Positions 8,661-17,415 of a stretch of 52,145 nucleotides of DNA are shown piece by piece; the first letter of the stretch is position 1; the number at the start of each line of letters is the position of its first letter. The DNA is from Saprospiraceae bacterium (GTDB taxonomy: Bacteria; Bacteroidota; Bacteroidia; Chitinophagales; Saprospiraceae). The DNA is taken from positions 1 through 52,145 of the forward strand of contig JANQRV010000135.1 of NCBI GenBank assembly GCA_028284395.1. Direction: 5' to 3'. The position numbers were made by a program, and so were the translations under genes. Below the pieces are notes generated by a model. The model was given only the letters and a program-made list of their open reading frames with translations, did no database searches and was not told the DNA's origin.

Positions 8661-10580
8661 TTATTTGATTTTGATTTCTACAATCGGGATTTTGATCTCC
8701 ACTTTTGTTCCTAATGCTTCGCCGGTTTCCTGATCGTGAAGGTCGATCGTCTCTACATAGACACCTTGACTCTTCGAATTATGGAGGATGCGCAAACGTT
8801 CTTCTGTGATGGCGGTTCCTTTAGAGCGGTAATTTTGAAATTCAGGATCCTGCATTCTCAGTTGGCGGGCCTTTTTCCTGCCAATACCATTGTCTTCAAC
8901 AATGCACATGATGATGTCATCATCGTATAGTGCAAATATGATCAGGATGTGGCCATGTGTTTTTGTCCGGAGTCCATGTTCAATAGCATTTTCTACGTAA
9001 GGTTGGATAATCATGGTTGGAACACCGAGGATGTCTTCTTCTATTTCTTCGTCGACGATGATCTCATAAGTGAGACGTTCTTCAAAACGCAGCCGCTGAT
9101 TGATCTCCAGATAATTATCCAGGAATTCAATTTCTTTTTCAAGGGAGATGTTCTCCAAATCCGAATAATCAAGACTTTGCCGCATCAAGGTGGCAAATTT
9201 TGCGAGGTATTTTGCGGCGGAATCGGCATTATTAGACGTGATGAAATTTTGGATGGAATTTAGGGCATTGTACATGAAATGCGGATTCATCTGTGCCCTC
9301 AGGGCCTTAAGTTGCAACTTGGTCGCTTGAAGGCGTAACAATTCCGTTTCTTGTTTCTTTTTTTCCGCTTCGTATTTGATTTCCAGTTCCATCTGCTTCC
9401 TCATATTCATCTCTTCGATGTATTGTTCGGTGTAGCGATCATGGAGTAACTGGTAGTCATAAGCATTCCGATAGTCGTCTACTTCTGCATAAAAAGTAGA
9501 AATCTCTTTTGTGATCTTGGAGAGTTGCTTGTTGTTTTCAGCCAGGCTGGCATTTTCATAGGCCAGAGCAAAATGGCGTTCTGCTCTCACCTTGGCCCCC
9601 AGGTCTGAATACAATCTGCCACGCCAGGTTTCAATAATGGACAGATTGTAAAAGTCATCGGCAGAATGATCTTTGAAAAGTGTTTCGGATTTATCAAAAA
9701 GCTTTAATGCGGCATCGTAATCCTTTTGTTCATAGGAACAATAACCCAGGTTTGCGAAGGCACTAGCGCGTGCAAATCCGCTCATGTCATCGGATGCATC
9801 AATGGCTTTCCGAAAATAAGGCTCTGCATTTTCCTGGTCGTTCAAAGCCAAGTAGGCATTGCCAACATTCAAGTAATGCCAGGAGAGCCGAGTCCGCATT
9901 TCCATTGCCTCACACATGTTGACAACTTTGCGATAAGCCATCACACTTTTTTCCTGATCATCGTTGTTCTCATAAACTTTTCCCAGTCCAGAATGAATCA
10001 AGGTCAGGAAGTAGTAATCTTTCAGTGCAAGAGGACTATTAAGAGTGGTGATCTTCTTGTCTGCCTCCAGGAGGAGTTCGACGACTTTAGAATAATTGGA
10101 ATAGTGTAAATTCATGAAGCCTTCGCGGCAAATCAAACGCGCGAAAAGTCGGTCGTCCGGAAAACTTTTAAGAAACTTAGTTGCTTTTTCCAGACAGTCG
10201 TGAGCATTATCCATCTTAGACAGGTTCATGCACACGCCAGCATAGTCAATGTATACTTCCGCTTGTTGGATGATGGTTCCACGATCCTGTAAGATATCGA
10301 TCGACTTTAAAAAGTGTTCTTCTGATTCCGGGAAATTGTAGAGCTGATTTTCGATAAAAGCGGAGAACAAATGGTAGTTTAACTTTAAATCTGGTTGGTC
10401 ATAATCTTTGAGGATGCCCAATTGTTCTTTTAACAATTCTTTGGCCCTCTTTACATTGGTGAATACGTAATAATTGGAGAGCTTGTCAATTATTATGACC
10501 CGTTGTAGTGGGGACTCTTGATTTTTTAATTCTAATTCGAGTCGATCAATATTATTAAATAAGGGGATTGATTTGGTCAT
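8661..10580 (-). CDS. Soluble TPR-containing LytS-type sensor histidine kinase
   Basis: 639 residues. No signal peptide and no membrane helix are visible, unlike most TPR kinases of this group. Residues 1 to about 390 are helical repeats of TPR type (for example LSWHYLNVGNAYLALNDQEN and FANLGYCSYEQKDYDAAL). A coiled coil (about 395-430) leads to the His_kinase domain: the phospho-acceptor His is in RAQMNPHFMYNALNSIQNF, the N-box in IIQPYVENAIEHGL, and the ATP-lid motif in VEDNGIGRKKA. It should phosphorylate a LytTR regulator; the one at 11092-11850 is the obvious partner. A 46-residue double-glycine peptide gene lies 59 bp upstream on the same strand. A cytosolic TPR sensor would read an intracellular ligand or protein partner. 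Confidence 0.9.
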   Translation of the reverse strand: MTKSIPLFNNIDRLELELKNQESPLQRVIIIDKLSNYYVFTNVKRAKELLKEQLGILKDYDQPDLKLNYHLFSAFIENQLYNFPESEEHFLKSIDILQDRGTIIQQAEVYIDYAGVCMNLSKMDNAHDCLEKATKFLKSFPDDRLFARLICREGFMNLHYSNYSKVVELLLEADKKITTLNSPLALKDYYFLTLIHSGLGKVYENNDDQEKSVMAYRKVVNMCEAMEMRTRLSWHYLNVGNAYLALNDQENAEPYFRKAIDASDDMSGFARASAFANLGYCSYEQKDYDAALKLFDKSETLFKDHSADDFYNLSIIETWRGRLYSDLGAKVRAERHFALAYENASLAENNKQLSKITKEISTFYAEVDDYRNAYDYQLLHDRYTEQYIEEMNMRKQMELEIKYEAEKKKQETELLRLQATKLQLKALRAQMNPHFMYNALNSIQNFITSNNADSAAKYLAKFATLMRQSLDYSDLENISLEKEIEFLDNYLEINQRLRFEERLTYEIIVDEEIEEDILGVPTMIIQPYVENAIEHGLRTKTHGHILIIFALYDDDIIMCIVEDNGIGRKKARQLRMQDPEFQNYRSKGTAITEERLRILHNSKSQGVYVETIDLHDQETGEALGTKVEIKIPIVEIKIK

Positions 10581-10639
10581 GACAAGGTATAAAGCGATTG
10601 GTCTGCCCTTAAAACAGATGGCATTTGGGGGGATTTACT

Positions 10640-10780
10640 TTATTGCGGAAGAATGCCGCCACAGCCGAAACCCCACTTTTTCTTCTTCTTCTTACCTCCG
10701 GTGATTTTTTGCATATCCGCTTTCTTCAATTCCTTCAAATCCTTTTTTAAGTCGTCTAAATTCTTTTTTGCTTTTCCCAT
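10640..10780 (-). CDS. Double-glycine leader peptide (cationic, 46 aa)
   Basis: A short gene between the kinase and its regulator, starting MGKAKKNLDDLKKDLKELKK and continuing ADMQKITGG. The leader fits the classic double-glycine pattern exactly: Leu at -12, Asp at -8, Met at -7, Ile at -4 and Gly-Gly at -2/-1. The predicted mature part is KKKKKKWGFGCGGILPQ, with six lysines, one Trp and one Cys. Such leaders are normally cut and exported by ABC transporters with a C39 peptidase; none is in the window. A TATATTTG box (10905-10912, minus strand) could give it its own promoter. It could be a peptide signal, a bacteriocin or a RiPP precursor. Reality of the gene is well supported; the function is inferred. 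Confidence 0.75.
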   Translation of the reverse strand: MGKAKKNLDDLKKDLKELKKADMQKITGGKKKKKKWGFGCGGILPQ

Positions 10781-10904
10781 AGCAACAAGAGTTTTTTTGG
10801 TTGAATAATTTTGAAATTCGTTTAGTCTAAAAAATGGGCAAATCCAGTTAAAAAATTATCAGTAATACTGCAAAATCAACTCATTATGAAAGTTCGCAAT
10901 CGAA

Positions 10905-10912
10905 CAAATATA
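10905..10912 (-). promoter_or_regulatory. Candidate -7 box (TATATTTG) for the double-glycine peptide
   Basis: A perfect match to the Bacteroidota TAnnTTTG element, 125 bp upstream of the peptide start at 10780. No clear TTG-type -33 element is seen at the usual spacing, so the call rests on the -7 box only. Confidence 0.4.
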
Positions 10913-11002
10913 CAATAAAATGCGTAGAGAACGATTGGCGCGGGAGGTAAATTGTGACGGTTAAAATATTAGGTGGGCCTCTCTGTTAAACATACTTTCA
11001 TT

Positions 11003-11021
11003 AACGGCTCACTTCGCCGTT
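11003..11021. terminator. Hairpin after response-regulator gene
   Basis: AACGGC (11003-11008) and GCCGTT (11016-11021) with a 7-nt loop, about 70 bp beyond the regulator stop. The T-run lies on the plus-strand side, so for leftward transcripts this is a weak terminator or processing site. Confidence 0.35.
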
Positions 11022-11091
11022 TTGTTGCATACAATTATGTTTTTTTTACATATATGAGAGTGCCTCTGAAGCAGGGTCTTTGTCCGAGAAA

Positions 11092-11850
11092 TTAAAATCC
11101 GTTTTGCAACCTCCGCATTTGTTCCATAAATGCCGGTCTTCTTCTTCTCGATACCTCGATCTTCATGTCGTCATCCATTACCAAGTAGCCGCCATCCCCT
11201 TTGACAAATTTTCGCATATAGTTCAGGTTAATCACATGCCTTTTATGAACGCGGTAGAAATTGAATGGAGCCAATAGATCTTCAAATGCTTTAATCGTTT
11301 TGGAAGCGGTAATCCGTTCACCCCCGTATAAGTAGATGTGCGTATAATTATCTTCGGCTTCGAATCGGACAATGTCTTTGATGTTGATGAAGTAGATACC
11401 GTCTAGGGCGGAGATGCTTATTTTCCGAAACGCGTTTGGGTTATTGTAATAGCTACTAAAAACATCAAGCCGATTATCAATTTGATTGTCTTGACCAGGT
11501 TTGACCCTCGATACTGCATCGACCAGCATGTCGGGATCGATTGGTTTTACGATGTAGCCAATCGAACTGTATTCACATGCCTTGATGGCATATTCCTCAT
11601 AAGCCGTCACGAAAATAATATCAAAAGTGATCGGACGCAAGCTATTGAGCATTTTAAATACTAAACCATCGGGTAAACTGATGTCTAAGAATGCCACATC
11701 CGGACTGACTGCCAAATTAGAAAATAACTCGATACCCTCTTCCACAGTAGTGGCCTCTGCTACGATTTCGATATGTTTGCAATATTTACCCAGGAGATTC
11801 TTTAGATTGTTCAATCCATTAATTTCATCTTCTACAATAACTGCTTTCAT
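11092..11850 (-). CDS. LytTR-family response regulator
   Basis: 252 residues. The receiver domain (1 to about 120) has the acidic pocket IVEDE, the phospho-acceptor Asp in VAFLDISLPDG, the Thr/Ser in FVTAYEEYA and the Lys in GYIVKPID. The LytTR DNA-binding domain occupies about 145-250 (IVRFEAEDNYTHIYLYGGER, then FYRVHKRHVINLNYMRKF). Members of this family bind paired direct repeats upstream of targets, classically peptide, competence or virulence genes in other phyla. It is upstream of the double-glycine peptide and the soluble TPR kinase on the same strand, forming a likely sensor-regulator pair with them. Confidence 0.93.
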   Translation of the reverse strand: MKAVIVEDEINGLNNLKNLLGKYCKHIEIVAEATTVEEGIELFSNLAVSPDVAFLDISLPDGLVFKMLNSLRPITFDIIFVTAYEEYAIKACEYSSIGYIVKPIDPDMLVDAVSRVKPGQDNQIDNRLDVFSSYYNNPNAFRKISISALDGIYFINIKDIVRFEAEDNYTHIYLYGGERITASKTIKAFEDLLAPFNFYRVHKRHVINLNYMRKFVKGDGGYLVMDDDMKIEVSRRRRPAFMEQMRRLQNGF

Positions 11851-12162
11851 CCCATTTTAAAATTTTGTGTTTGTATAACTCGTACCGAAAATTTAAATTA
11901 ACGCATTTTAAGAAAGATAATCTATTAATTATTAATGGTTTTGCATTATGGCGCAATACCATTGACAAACAAGAGGAAATTTCCAAAAATCAAGTGAAAT
12001 GATTTAGGAGCTTTGCTTCAATTGTTGGCTGCGAAGAGCGCCATTCAAAATTGTTAAGCTTAGACTTATCAGACCTAAAGGTCGCTAATTAGTGAAAAAA
12101 CTCTAAAAATTTAAATATAATATATTTTTTTTATTTGTTAGCAATGAAGAAGCAGCAATGTT
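11851..12162. other. Divergent intergenic region (regulator / K+ channel)
   Basis: No coding sequence recognised. AT-rich, with a near-consensus TATCTTTC for the leftward regulator gene about 60 bp before its ATG and a small GACC-taaa-GGTC hairpin at 12072-12083. It must contain the promoters for both flanking genes, but no full promoter can be called by eye. Confidence 0.4.
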
Positions 12163-13020
12163 ATGGAACGAAAGCAAGAAAGTGGTTTTAAGGAGAAGGT
12201 GTACGATATCATTTTTGAAGCCGATACACCATGGGGTAAGTTTTTTGATGTTTCACTTCTAATCATCATTTTACTGAGTGTACTGGTCGTTATGTTGGAA
12301 ACTGTCGGGCCGATTCAAGAACGGTACCAGAACCTTTTTTTTGTATTGGAATGGGTCTTTACCATCATCTTTACAATTGAATATATTTTGCGGCTCTACT
12401 GCGTTTACAAACCCATGAAATATGCAACCAGTTTTTTTGGAATTGTGGATCTTTTGGCCATTCTACCTACCTATCTGAGTTTGTTTATTTATGGGACGCA
12501 TTATCTGGTGGTGATCCGGGCGCTTCGTTTGCTAAGGGTGTTTCGGATATTTAAGCTGGGACATTTCATCAAGGAAAGCAAGATCATTACCGATGCGCTC
12601 AAAGCCAGTCGAGCAAAGATTACAGTTTTTCTATTTTCAGTATTACTATTGGTGGTGATCATTGGTTCTATCATGTATCTGATTGAAGGAGGGCAGCCCG
12701 AATCCGGTTTCTCAAGTATCCCTCGAAGTGTTTACTGGGCCATCGTAACTTTGACTACAGTTGGGTACGGAGATATTGCCCCCCAAACTGAAATAGGCCA
12801 ATTCTTTGCTGCTGTAGTCATGATCATGGGCTATGCAATCATTGCGGTTCCCACCGGAATCGTGTCTGCTGAAATGGTTCAGTCGGCTCGCGCCGAAGCG
12901 TTAAATACTCATTGCTGTCAGCATTGTTCCCGCGAAGGTCATGACAATGATGCAAAATTTTGCAAATATTGTGGTGCTGAATTGAGGTGGGCTATGGAAG
13001 ATGAAACATTACCAAGCTAA
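12163..13020 (+). CDS. Voltage-gated potassium channel (Kv type) with C-terminal zinc ribbon
   Basis: 285 residues. Six transmembrane segments: a voltage-sensor module with S4-like VIRALRLLRVFRIFKLG (regular Arg spacing) and a pore with the selectivity filter TLTTVGYGDIAP. It should conduct K+ across the inner membrane. The C-terminus (about 248-275) carries two CxxC pairs (CQHC, CKYC), a small zinc-ribbon not typical of simple Kv channels; it could be a metal or redox sensor or an oligomerisation element. The LamG-nuclease gene follows after 20 bp. Confidence 0.92.
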   Translation: MERKQESGFKEKVYDIIFEADTPWGKFFDVSLLIIILLSVLVVMLETVGPIQERYQNLFFVLEWVFTIIFTIEYILRLYCVYKPMKYATSFFGIVDLLAILPTYLSLFIYGTHYLVVIRALRLLRVFRIFKLGHFIKESKIITDALKASRAKITVFLFSVLLLVVIIGSIMYLIEGGQPESGFSSIPRSVYWAIVTLTTVGYGDIAPQTEIGQFFAAVVMIMGYAIIAVPTGIVSAEMVQSARAEALNTHCCQHCSREGHDNDAKFCKYCGAELRWAMEDETLPS

Positions 13021-13040
13021 ACTAATTTGTATCTAGATTT

Positions 13041-14465
13041 ATGTCGAATTTGAGAATCGTCGTTGTTGTATTCCTGATCTTTAATACCTATTCAGTTACT
13101 GGTCAGGTGGTAGATTTCAATTATCAGATCTGGTTGAAGACGGAAGTAAAAGACACCACTTTTCCAATGATCGTTGGGACTAAGAATTGGGGCGAGGGAG
13201 AAATTCAGGATTTTACCTCCAATCACAATTTTGGCAAGGCACGTTCGACCGGCCAGGCAAAAGGTTGGTCCCTTTTCCTGCAGCCCAATGGTGCTTGGGC
13301 ATGGAATATTGGCGATGGCGAAAAGCGACTAGATTACCTGCCAACGGCGGATCGTCAGCGGATTAATGATGGCCGACTACATTACCTCGCTTTTTCAATC
13401 GACGTAGCACAGAGAACAGCATGGCTTTATTTTGATGGCCAGCAAGTGGCCATTTATAGTTTGGAAGAACTTGGTATCAATGCGCTGAATCTTGAGAATC
13501 TGAGGAGCCCGGACTATCCTCATCATGGGTTTCAAGCAACCGTCGTTGAAGTGCGCAAAGGTATCTTGACTTCCAAACAGGTTAGAAATAATTGGTTAGC
13601 AAAATATCCCAAGAAGGCAAAAAGGAAATTGACCGTTGCAGATTCTCTTTCTTTCGGTCTTATGAATTGGAATATTTGGCACGGTGGGCGCAGGGACGGA
13701 GTGGAAGTAGGGCTGGCAAAGACTGTTTCTATTTTGAGCAAGAGCCGGGCCTCTATCATTGCTATGCAGGAAACTTATGGGTCGGGCCCCATTATTGCCG
13801 ACCGGTTAGACATGATTTATTACTACCGAAGTTCTAATCTATCGGTCTTTTCAAAATACCCCATTGTAGAAACACTGGGCTGGTATGACCCCTTTCGTTT
13901 TGGCGGAGTAACCTTATTGCTGCCCAATGGGCAACGTTTACGCGTATTCAGTTTGTGGATTAACCACCTTCCCAATTTAAGCGATCTAATTCCCAGGGCA
14001 GATAATGCACATGACATTCTAAAAGAAGAGCAGAAAACAAGGGGTAATGAAATTCGGGAAATTCTTAGCAATCTACCAGATCTCTTTCAGCATAGGGATA
14101 GTATACCGATCATCATCGCCGGCGACTTCAATAGCCCTTCCCATCTAGATTGGACGGAGGAAACAAAAGCAATGCACCGCGACCTGGTCGTTACTTGGCC
14201 GGCAAGTAAGGCGATGGCCGACGCTGGGTTCATAGATGCATTTCGTTCCATTTACCCAAATCCCGTAACTGACTACGGGCGAACTTGGTCACCGAGGTTT
14301 GAAGAGTCTTGGCAAGATCGCATCGACTATATCTATTACAGTGGTAAGCTGTTGCATTGCCGCGATGCAAAGATGCTGGACAATTACACATCGGGCTGGC
14401 CTAGTGATCATGCTGCTGTATACGCACGTTTTGTCCTATTGTCCTTATCTGAAAACGAAGAGTGA
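13041..14465 (+). CDS. Secreted LamG-like plus endonuclease/exonuclease/phosphatase fusion
   Basis: 474 residues with a signal peptide (VVVVFLIFNTYSVTGQ). Residues 30-190 look like a concanavalin/LamG beta-sandwich (HYLAFSIDVAQRTAWLYFDG). From about 200 there is an EEP-superfamily hydrolase: MNWNIWHGGRRDG, the metal Glu in AMQETYG, AGDFNSPSH, and the terminal WPSDHAAVYARF with the Asp-His pair. It could act on nucleic acids, phosphoinositides or sphingomyelin-like lipids outside the cytoplasm. It probably forms an operon with the channel upstream and the symporter downstream. Confidence 0.85.
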   Translation: MSNLRIVVVVFLIFNTYSVTGQVVDFNYQIWLKTEVKDTTFPMIVGTKNWGEGEIQDFTSNHNFGKARSTGQAKGWSLFLQPNGAWAWNIGDGEKRLDYLPTADRQRINDGRLHYLAFSIDVAQRTAWLYFDGQQVAIYSLEELGINALNLENLRSPDYPHHGFQATVVEVRKGILTSKQVRNNWLAKYPKKAKRKLTVADSLSFGLMNWNIWHGGRRDGVEVGLAKTVSILSKSRASIIAMQETYGSGPIIADRLDMIYYYRSSNLSVFSKYPIVETLGWYDPFRFGGVTLLLPNGQRLRVFSLWINHLPNLSDLIPRADNAHDILKEEQKTRGNEIREILSNLPDLFQHRDSIPIIIAGDFNSPSHLDWTEETKAMHRDLVVTWPASKAMADAGFIDAFRSIYPNPVTDYGRTWSPRFEESWQDRIDYIYYSGKLLHCRDAKMLDNYTSGWPSDHAAVYARFVLLSLSENEE

Positions 14466-14482
14466 CATTTGTCAGATTTTAT

Positions 14483-14490
14483 TACATTTG
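14483..14490 (+). promoter_or_regulatory. Candidate -7 box (TACATTTG) upstream of symporter
   Basis: Matches TAnnTTTG, 38 bp before the symporter ATG. The only TTTG upstream (14468-14471) is closer than the normal spacing, so this is a weak call. Confidence 0.3.
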
Positions 14491-14527
14491 ATAGCACTAA
14501 AATTTTTCCAACTTTAAACAAAGTATT

Positions 14528-16150
14528 ATGAACAGCAGTCTTGTAGGGGCCGACTGGATTGTAATAGTAGGGTATTTTATGATCTTATTAGGAGTGGCGG
14601 TCTGGGTTATTCGACAGAAGAATAACAATACAGAGGACTATTTTCTCGCAGGCCGTAATGTGGGGTGGTTTGTAGTTGGAGCTTCTATTTTTGCCTCAAA
14701 CATCGGGTCAGAACACGTCGTCGGTTTAGCTGGAACCGGTGCATCTGACAAACTCCCCCTGTTGATCTATGAATTGCACGCCTGGATCGTCCTAATGTTG
14801 GGCTGGTTGTTCTTACCTTTTTATGCAAGAGCCGGTGTCTTTACGATGCCGGAATTCCTCGAAAAAAGATTCAGTCCCAGTGCACGCTGGTTTTTATCCA
14901 TTTTCTCTTTGCTGGCATATATTCTTACTAAAGTCTCCGTGACCATTTATGCGGGAGGAGTCGTAATCTCCACTTTATTGGGTATTCCCTTCATGACCGG
15001 AGCGGTTGCTACGGTTATTTTGACCGGCGCTTACACAGTATTGGGAGGCATGCGCGCAGTGGTATACACAGAAGCTCTACAAACGGTTATATTGTTGATC
15101 GGGGCAACAACACTGACTTTCATGGGCTTGGATGCTGTTGGAGGTTGGGGAGAATTGAAAGCGACCGTCGGGCCTGAGTACTTCAATATGTGGAGGCCAC
15201 CTTCAGATCCTGATTTTCCATGGCCAAGTTTGGTGATTACTAGTTCGATTGTCGGCATCTGGTATTGGTGTACGGATCAATACATTGTTCAGCGGACTTT
15301 GACGGCCAAAAATTTGAAAGAGGGTAGAAGGGGAACGATTTTCGGAGGATTGCTGAAGCTAACTCCGGTGTTTCTTTTCTTGATTCCCGGCGTTATAGCT
15401 TTGGCTTTGAAGATGAAAGGAGAATTGGAATGGGAAACGGCTGACCAGGCATTCCCGGCTTTGATGTCACAGATCCTCCCTCCTGGCCTCAGAGGTCTTG
15501 TAGCGGCAGGTCTTTTAGCGGCATTAATGAGCTCACTAGCCTCTGTGTTTAACTCATGTTCAACGCTGTTTACCGTCGATATTTATAAGAAATTAAGACC
15601 TGAAACGCCAGAAAAACAGTTGCTTCAGATTGGTAAGGTGGCAACGGTCATTGTCGTTATATTGGGTATGCTCTGGATTCCGGTGATGAGCAATATATCA
15701 GGGGTTCTGTACGAGTATTTGCAGTCTGTACAGTCCTATATTGCGCCACCGATCACTGCTGTTTTCCTGCTGGGGATTTTTTCCAAACGGATTAACGCCA
15801 GGGGGGCGATGGCGACGTTGATATCGGGGTTAATCATTGCGATTATTAGGTTGACCTTGGAGTTGGGTAAAGGTGCGCTTACGCCCGGCAGTTTCTTGCA
15901 TACACTTGGGGATATGAACTTTCTTTCGTTTGCCGCGTGGATGTTCCTCTTCAGTGTGTTGATTGCTGTAGGCGTTAGTTTGCTAACGCCACCACAGTCG
16001 GAGGCACAACTAGAGGGATTGACATTTGCTACGATTACGGACGAACAGAAGGCCGAGAATCGCGCCTCTTACAATGCCATCGATGTTATTGCGTCCTTGG
16101 TAGTAGTGGCGATTGTAGCTTATATCATGATTTCTTTTAATGGAAGTTAA
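14528..16150 (+). CDS. Sodium/solute symporter (SSS family, SglT-like)
   Basis: 540 residues with about 13-14 hydrophobic helices. SSS features include FASNIGSEHVVGLAGTGA in TM2, WIVLMLGWLFLPFYARAGVFT, and LLAALMSSLASVFNSCSTLF (the sodium-site serines in TM8). The closest type is the sodium/glucose or sodium/galactose cotransporter group (SglT), which agrees with the aldose 1-epimerase gene 14 bp downstream. It would import a monosaccharide with Na+ across the inner membrane. Confidence 0.9.
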   Translation: MNSSLVGADWIVIVGYFMILLGVAVWVIRQKNNNTEDYFLAGRNVGWFVVGASIFASNIGSEHVVGLAGTGASDKLPLLIYELHAWIVLMLGWLFLPFYARAGVFTMPEFLEKRFSPSARWFLSIFSLLAYILTKVSVTIYAGGVVISTLLGIPFMTGAVATVILTGAYTVLGGMRAVVYTEALQTVILLIGATTLTFMGLDAVGGWGELKATVGPEYFNMWRPPSDPDFPWPSLVITSSIVGIWYWCTDQYIVQRTLTAKNLKEGRRGTIFGGLLKLTPVFLFLIPGVIALALKMKGELEWETADQAFPALMSQILPPGLRGLVAAGLLAALMSSLASVFNSCSTLFTVDIYKKLRPETPEKQLLQIGKVATVIVVILGMLWIPVMSNISGVLYEYLQSVQSYIAPPITAVFLLGIFSKRINARGAMATLISGLIIAIIRLTLELGKGALTPGSFLHTLGDMNFLSFAAWMFLFSVLIAVGVSLLTPPQSEAQLEGLTFATITDEQKAENRASYNAIDVIASLVVVAIVAYIMISFNGS

Positions 16151-16164
16151 AAACATAAAAAGCG

Positions 16165-17346
16165 ATGAAAAGCCTACAAAGTTATTGTTTCATCTTCTTA
16201 TTAAGCATTATGATGTTATCCTGTGAATCCGGTGAACAGCAACAATCTGGTAATGAGGAAGACGCTACTCCGGCTAGCGAATTATCTTTTACCAAAGAAG
16301 CATACGGAGATACCCCCGATGGTCCCGCGGAATTGTATACGCTTAAGAATAAGAATGGGGTCACCATTAAAATCACCAACTTTGGCGGCATCGTCGTTAG
16401 CATCCATACTCCTGATAAAAATGGAACTTTTGCCGATATAGCATTGGGATTTGATGACCTTACCGGATATCTGGGGCCTCATCCTCATTTCGGTACGCTG
16501 GTAGGTCGCTACGGCAACCGTATCGCCGATGCAAAATTTGCTATTGACAATAAGACCTATACGCTCGCTGCCAATAATGGTAAGAACCATCTCCACGGTG
16601 GTTTGAAAGGATTTGGGAAGGTCTTGCTGATGGGAGAGGAATTGACAGGAACCAACCAGATCGGAGTAAAGCTAACCTATTTGAGCAAAGATATGGAAGA
16701 GGGCTATCCCGGGAATCTAGACGTTACCGTCAATTATTGGTTGACAAATAAAGACGAACTCCGAATTGAATACACCGCCACAACCGATAAACCCACCATA
16801 GTAAATCTGACTAATCACTCCTATTTCAACCTTGCGGGTGCCGGAAATGGAGACATTCTCGGCCATCTTCTGCGGTTAAATGCAGATCACTACACTCCAG
16901 TCGATAAGACGTTGATACCCACCGGAGAAATTGAACCGGTGGAAGGGACTCCCTTTGATTTTAGAAAATCAAGGGCCATCGGAGCCCACGTGAATTCTGC
17001 GCACGAGCAGATACAGATTGGCGGTGGGTACGACCATAATTTTGTTTTAAATCAACAAAAAGAAGGAGATTTAGGCCTTGCGGCTGCGGTTTACGAACCC
17101 ACTTCCGGTCGAATCTTGGAGGTGTATACGACGGAACCGGGTGTTCAGTTTTATAGTGGTAATTTCCTAGATGGGACAATTACCGGAAAGGCAAACAAAA
17201 TTTACGAACATCGCTATGGGTTTTGCCTGGAGACGCAACATTTTCCAAATTCTCCGAATCAACCCGATTTTCCATCTACACGCTTAGAGCCCGGGGAAAC
17301 CTATGAGACAGTTACGGTGTTTAAATTTGGAGTAAGGTCGAATTAA
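16165..17346 (+). CDS. galM: Aldose 1-epimerase (mutarotase), lipoprotein
   Basis: 393 residues. Signal peptide with lipobox (MMLSC, Cys about 19), then an acidic linker and a complete galactose mutarotase domain: GRYGNRIADAKF, the catalytic-His motif NLTNHSYFNLAG, GGGYDHNFVL and the C-terminal FCLETQHFPNSPNQPDFPS carrying the catalytic Glu. It interconverts alpha and beta anomers of aldohexoses. Lipid anchoring places it in the envelope, where it could feed the symporter encoded 14 bp upstream with the preferred anomer. Confidence 0.93.
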   Translation: MKSLQSYCFIFLLSIMMLSCESGEQQQSGNEEDATPASELSFTKEAYGDTPDGPAELYTLKNKNGVTIKITNFGGIVVSIHTPDKNGTFADIALGFDDLTGYLGPHPHFGTLVGRYGNRIADAKFAIDNKTYTLAANNGKNHLHGGLKGFGKVLLMGEELTGTNQIGVKLTYLSKDMEEGYPGNLDVTVNYWLTNKDELRIEYTATTDKPTIVNLTNHSYFNLAGAGNGDILGHLLRLNADHYTPVDKTLIPTGEIEPVEGTPFDFRKSRAIGAHVNSAHEQIQIGGGYDHNFVLNQQKEGDLGLAAAVYEPTSGRILEVYTTEPGVQFYSGNFLDGTITGKANKIYEHRYGFCLETQHFPNSPNQPDFPSTRLEPGETYETVTVFKFGVRSN

Positions 17347-17415
17347 GCAATACGCTACTAAGGACTTACTAAAGACTTTTGGGTTGCCTTTCCAAAACAA
17401 AAACTCCAGAATGAA

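Larger units (their letters stand above)
10781..11091. other. Intergenic region between response regulator and peptide gene
   Basis: No gene seen. AT-rich; it holds a -7 type promoter box for the minus strand (10905-10912) and a hairpin at 11003-11021 (AACGGC/GCCGTT, 7-nt loop) just behind the regulator stop, which may limit read-through. The roughly 125 nt between promoter box and peptide start would form a 5' leader. Confidence 0.5.
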
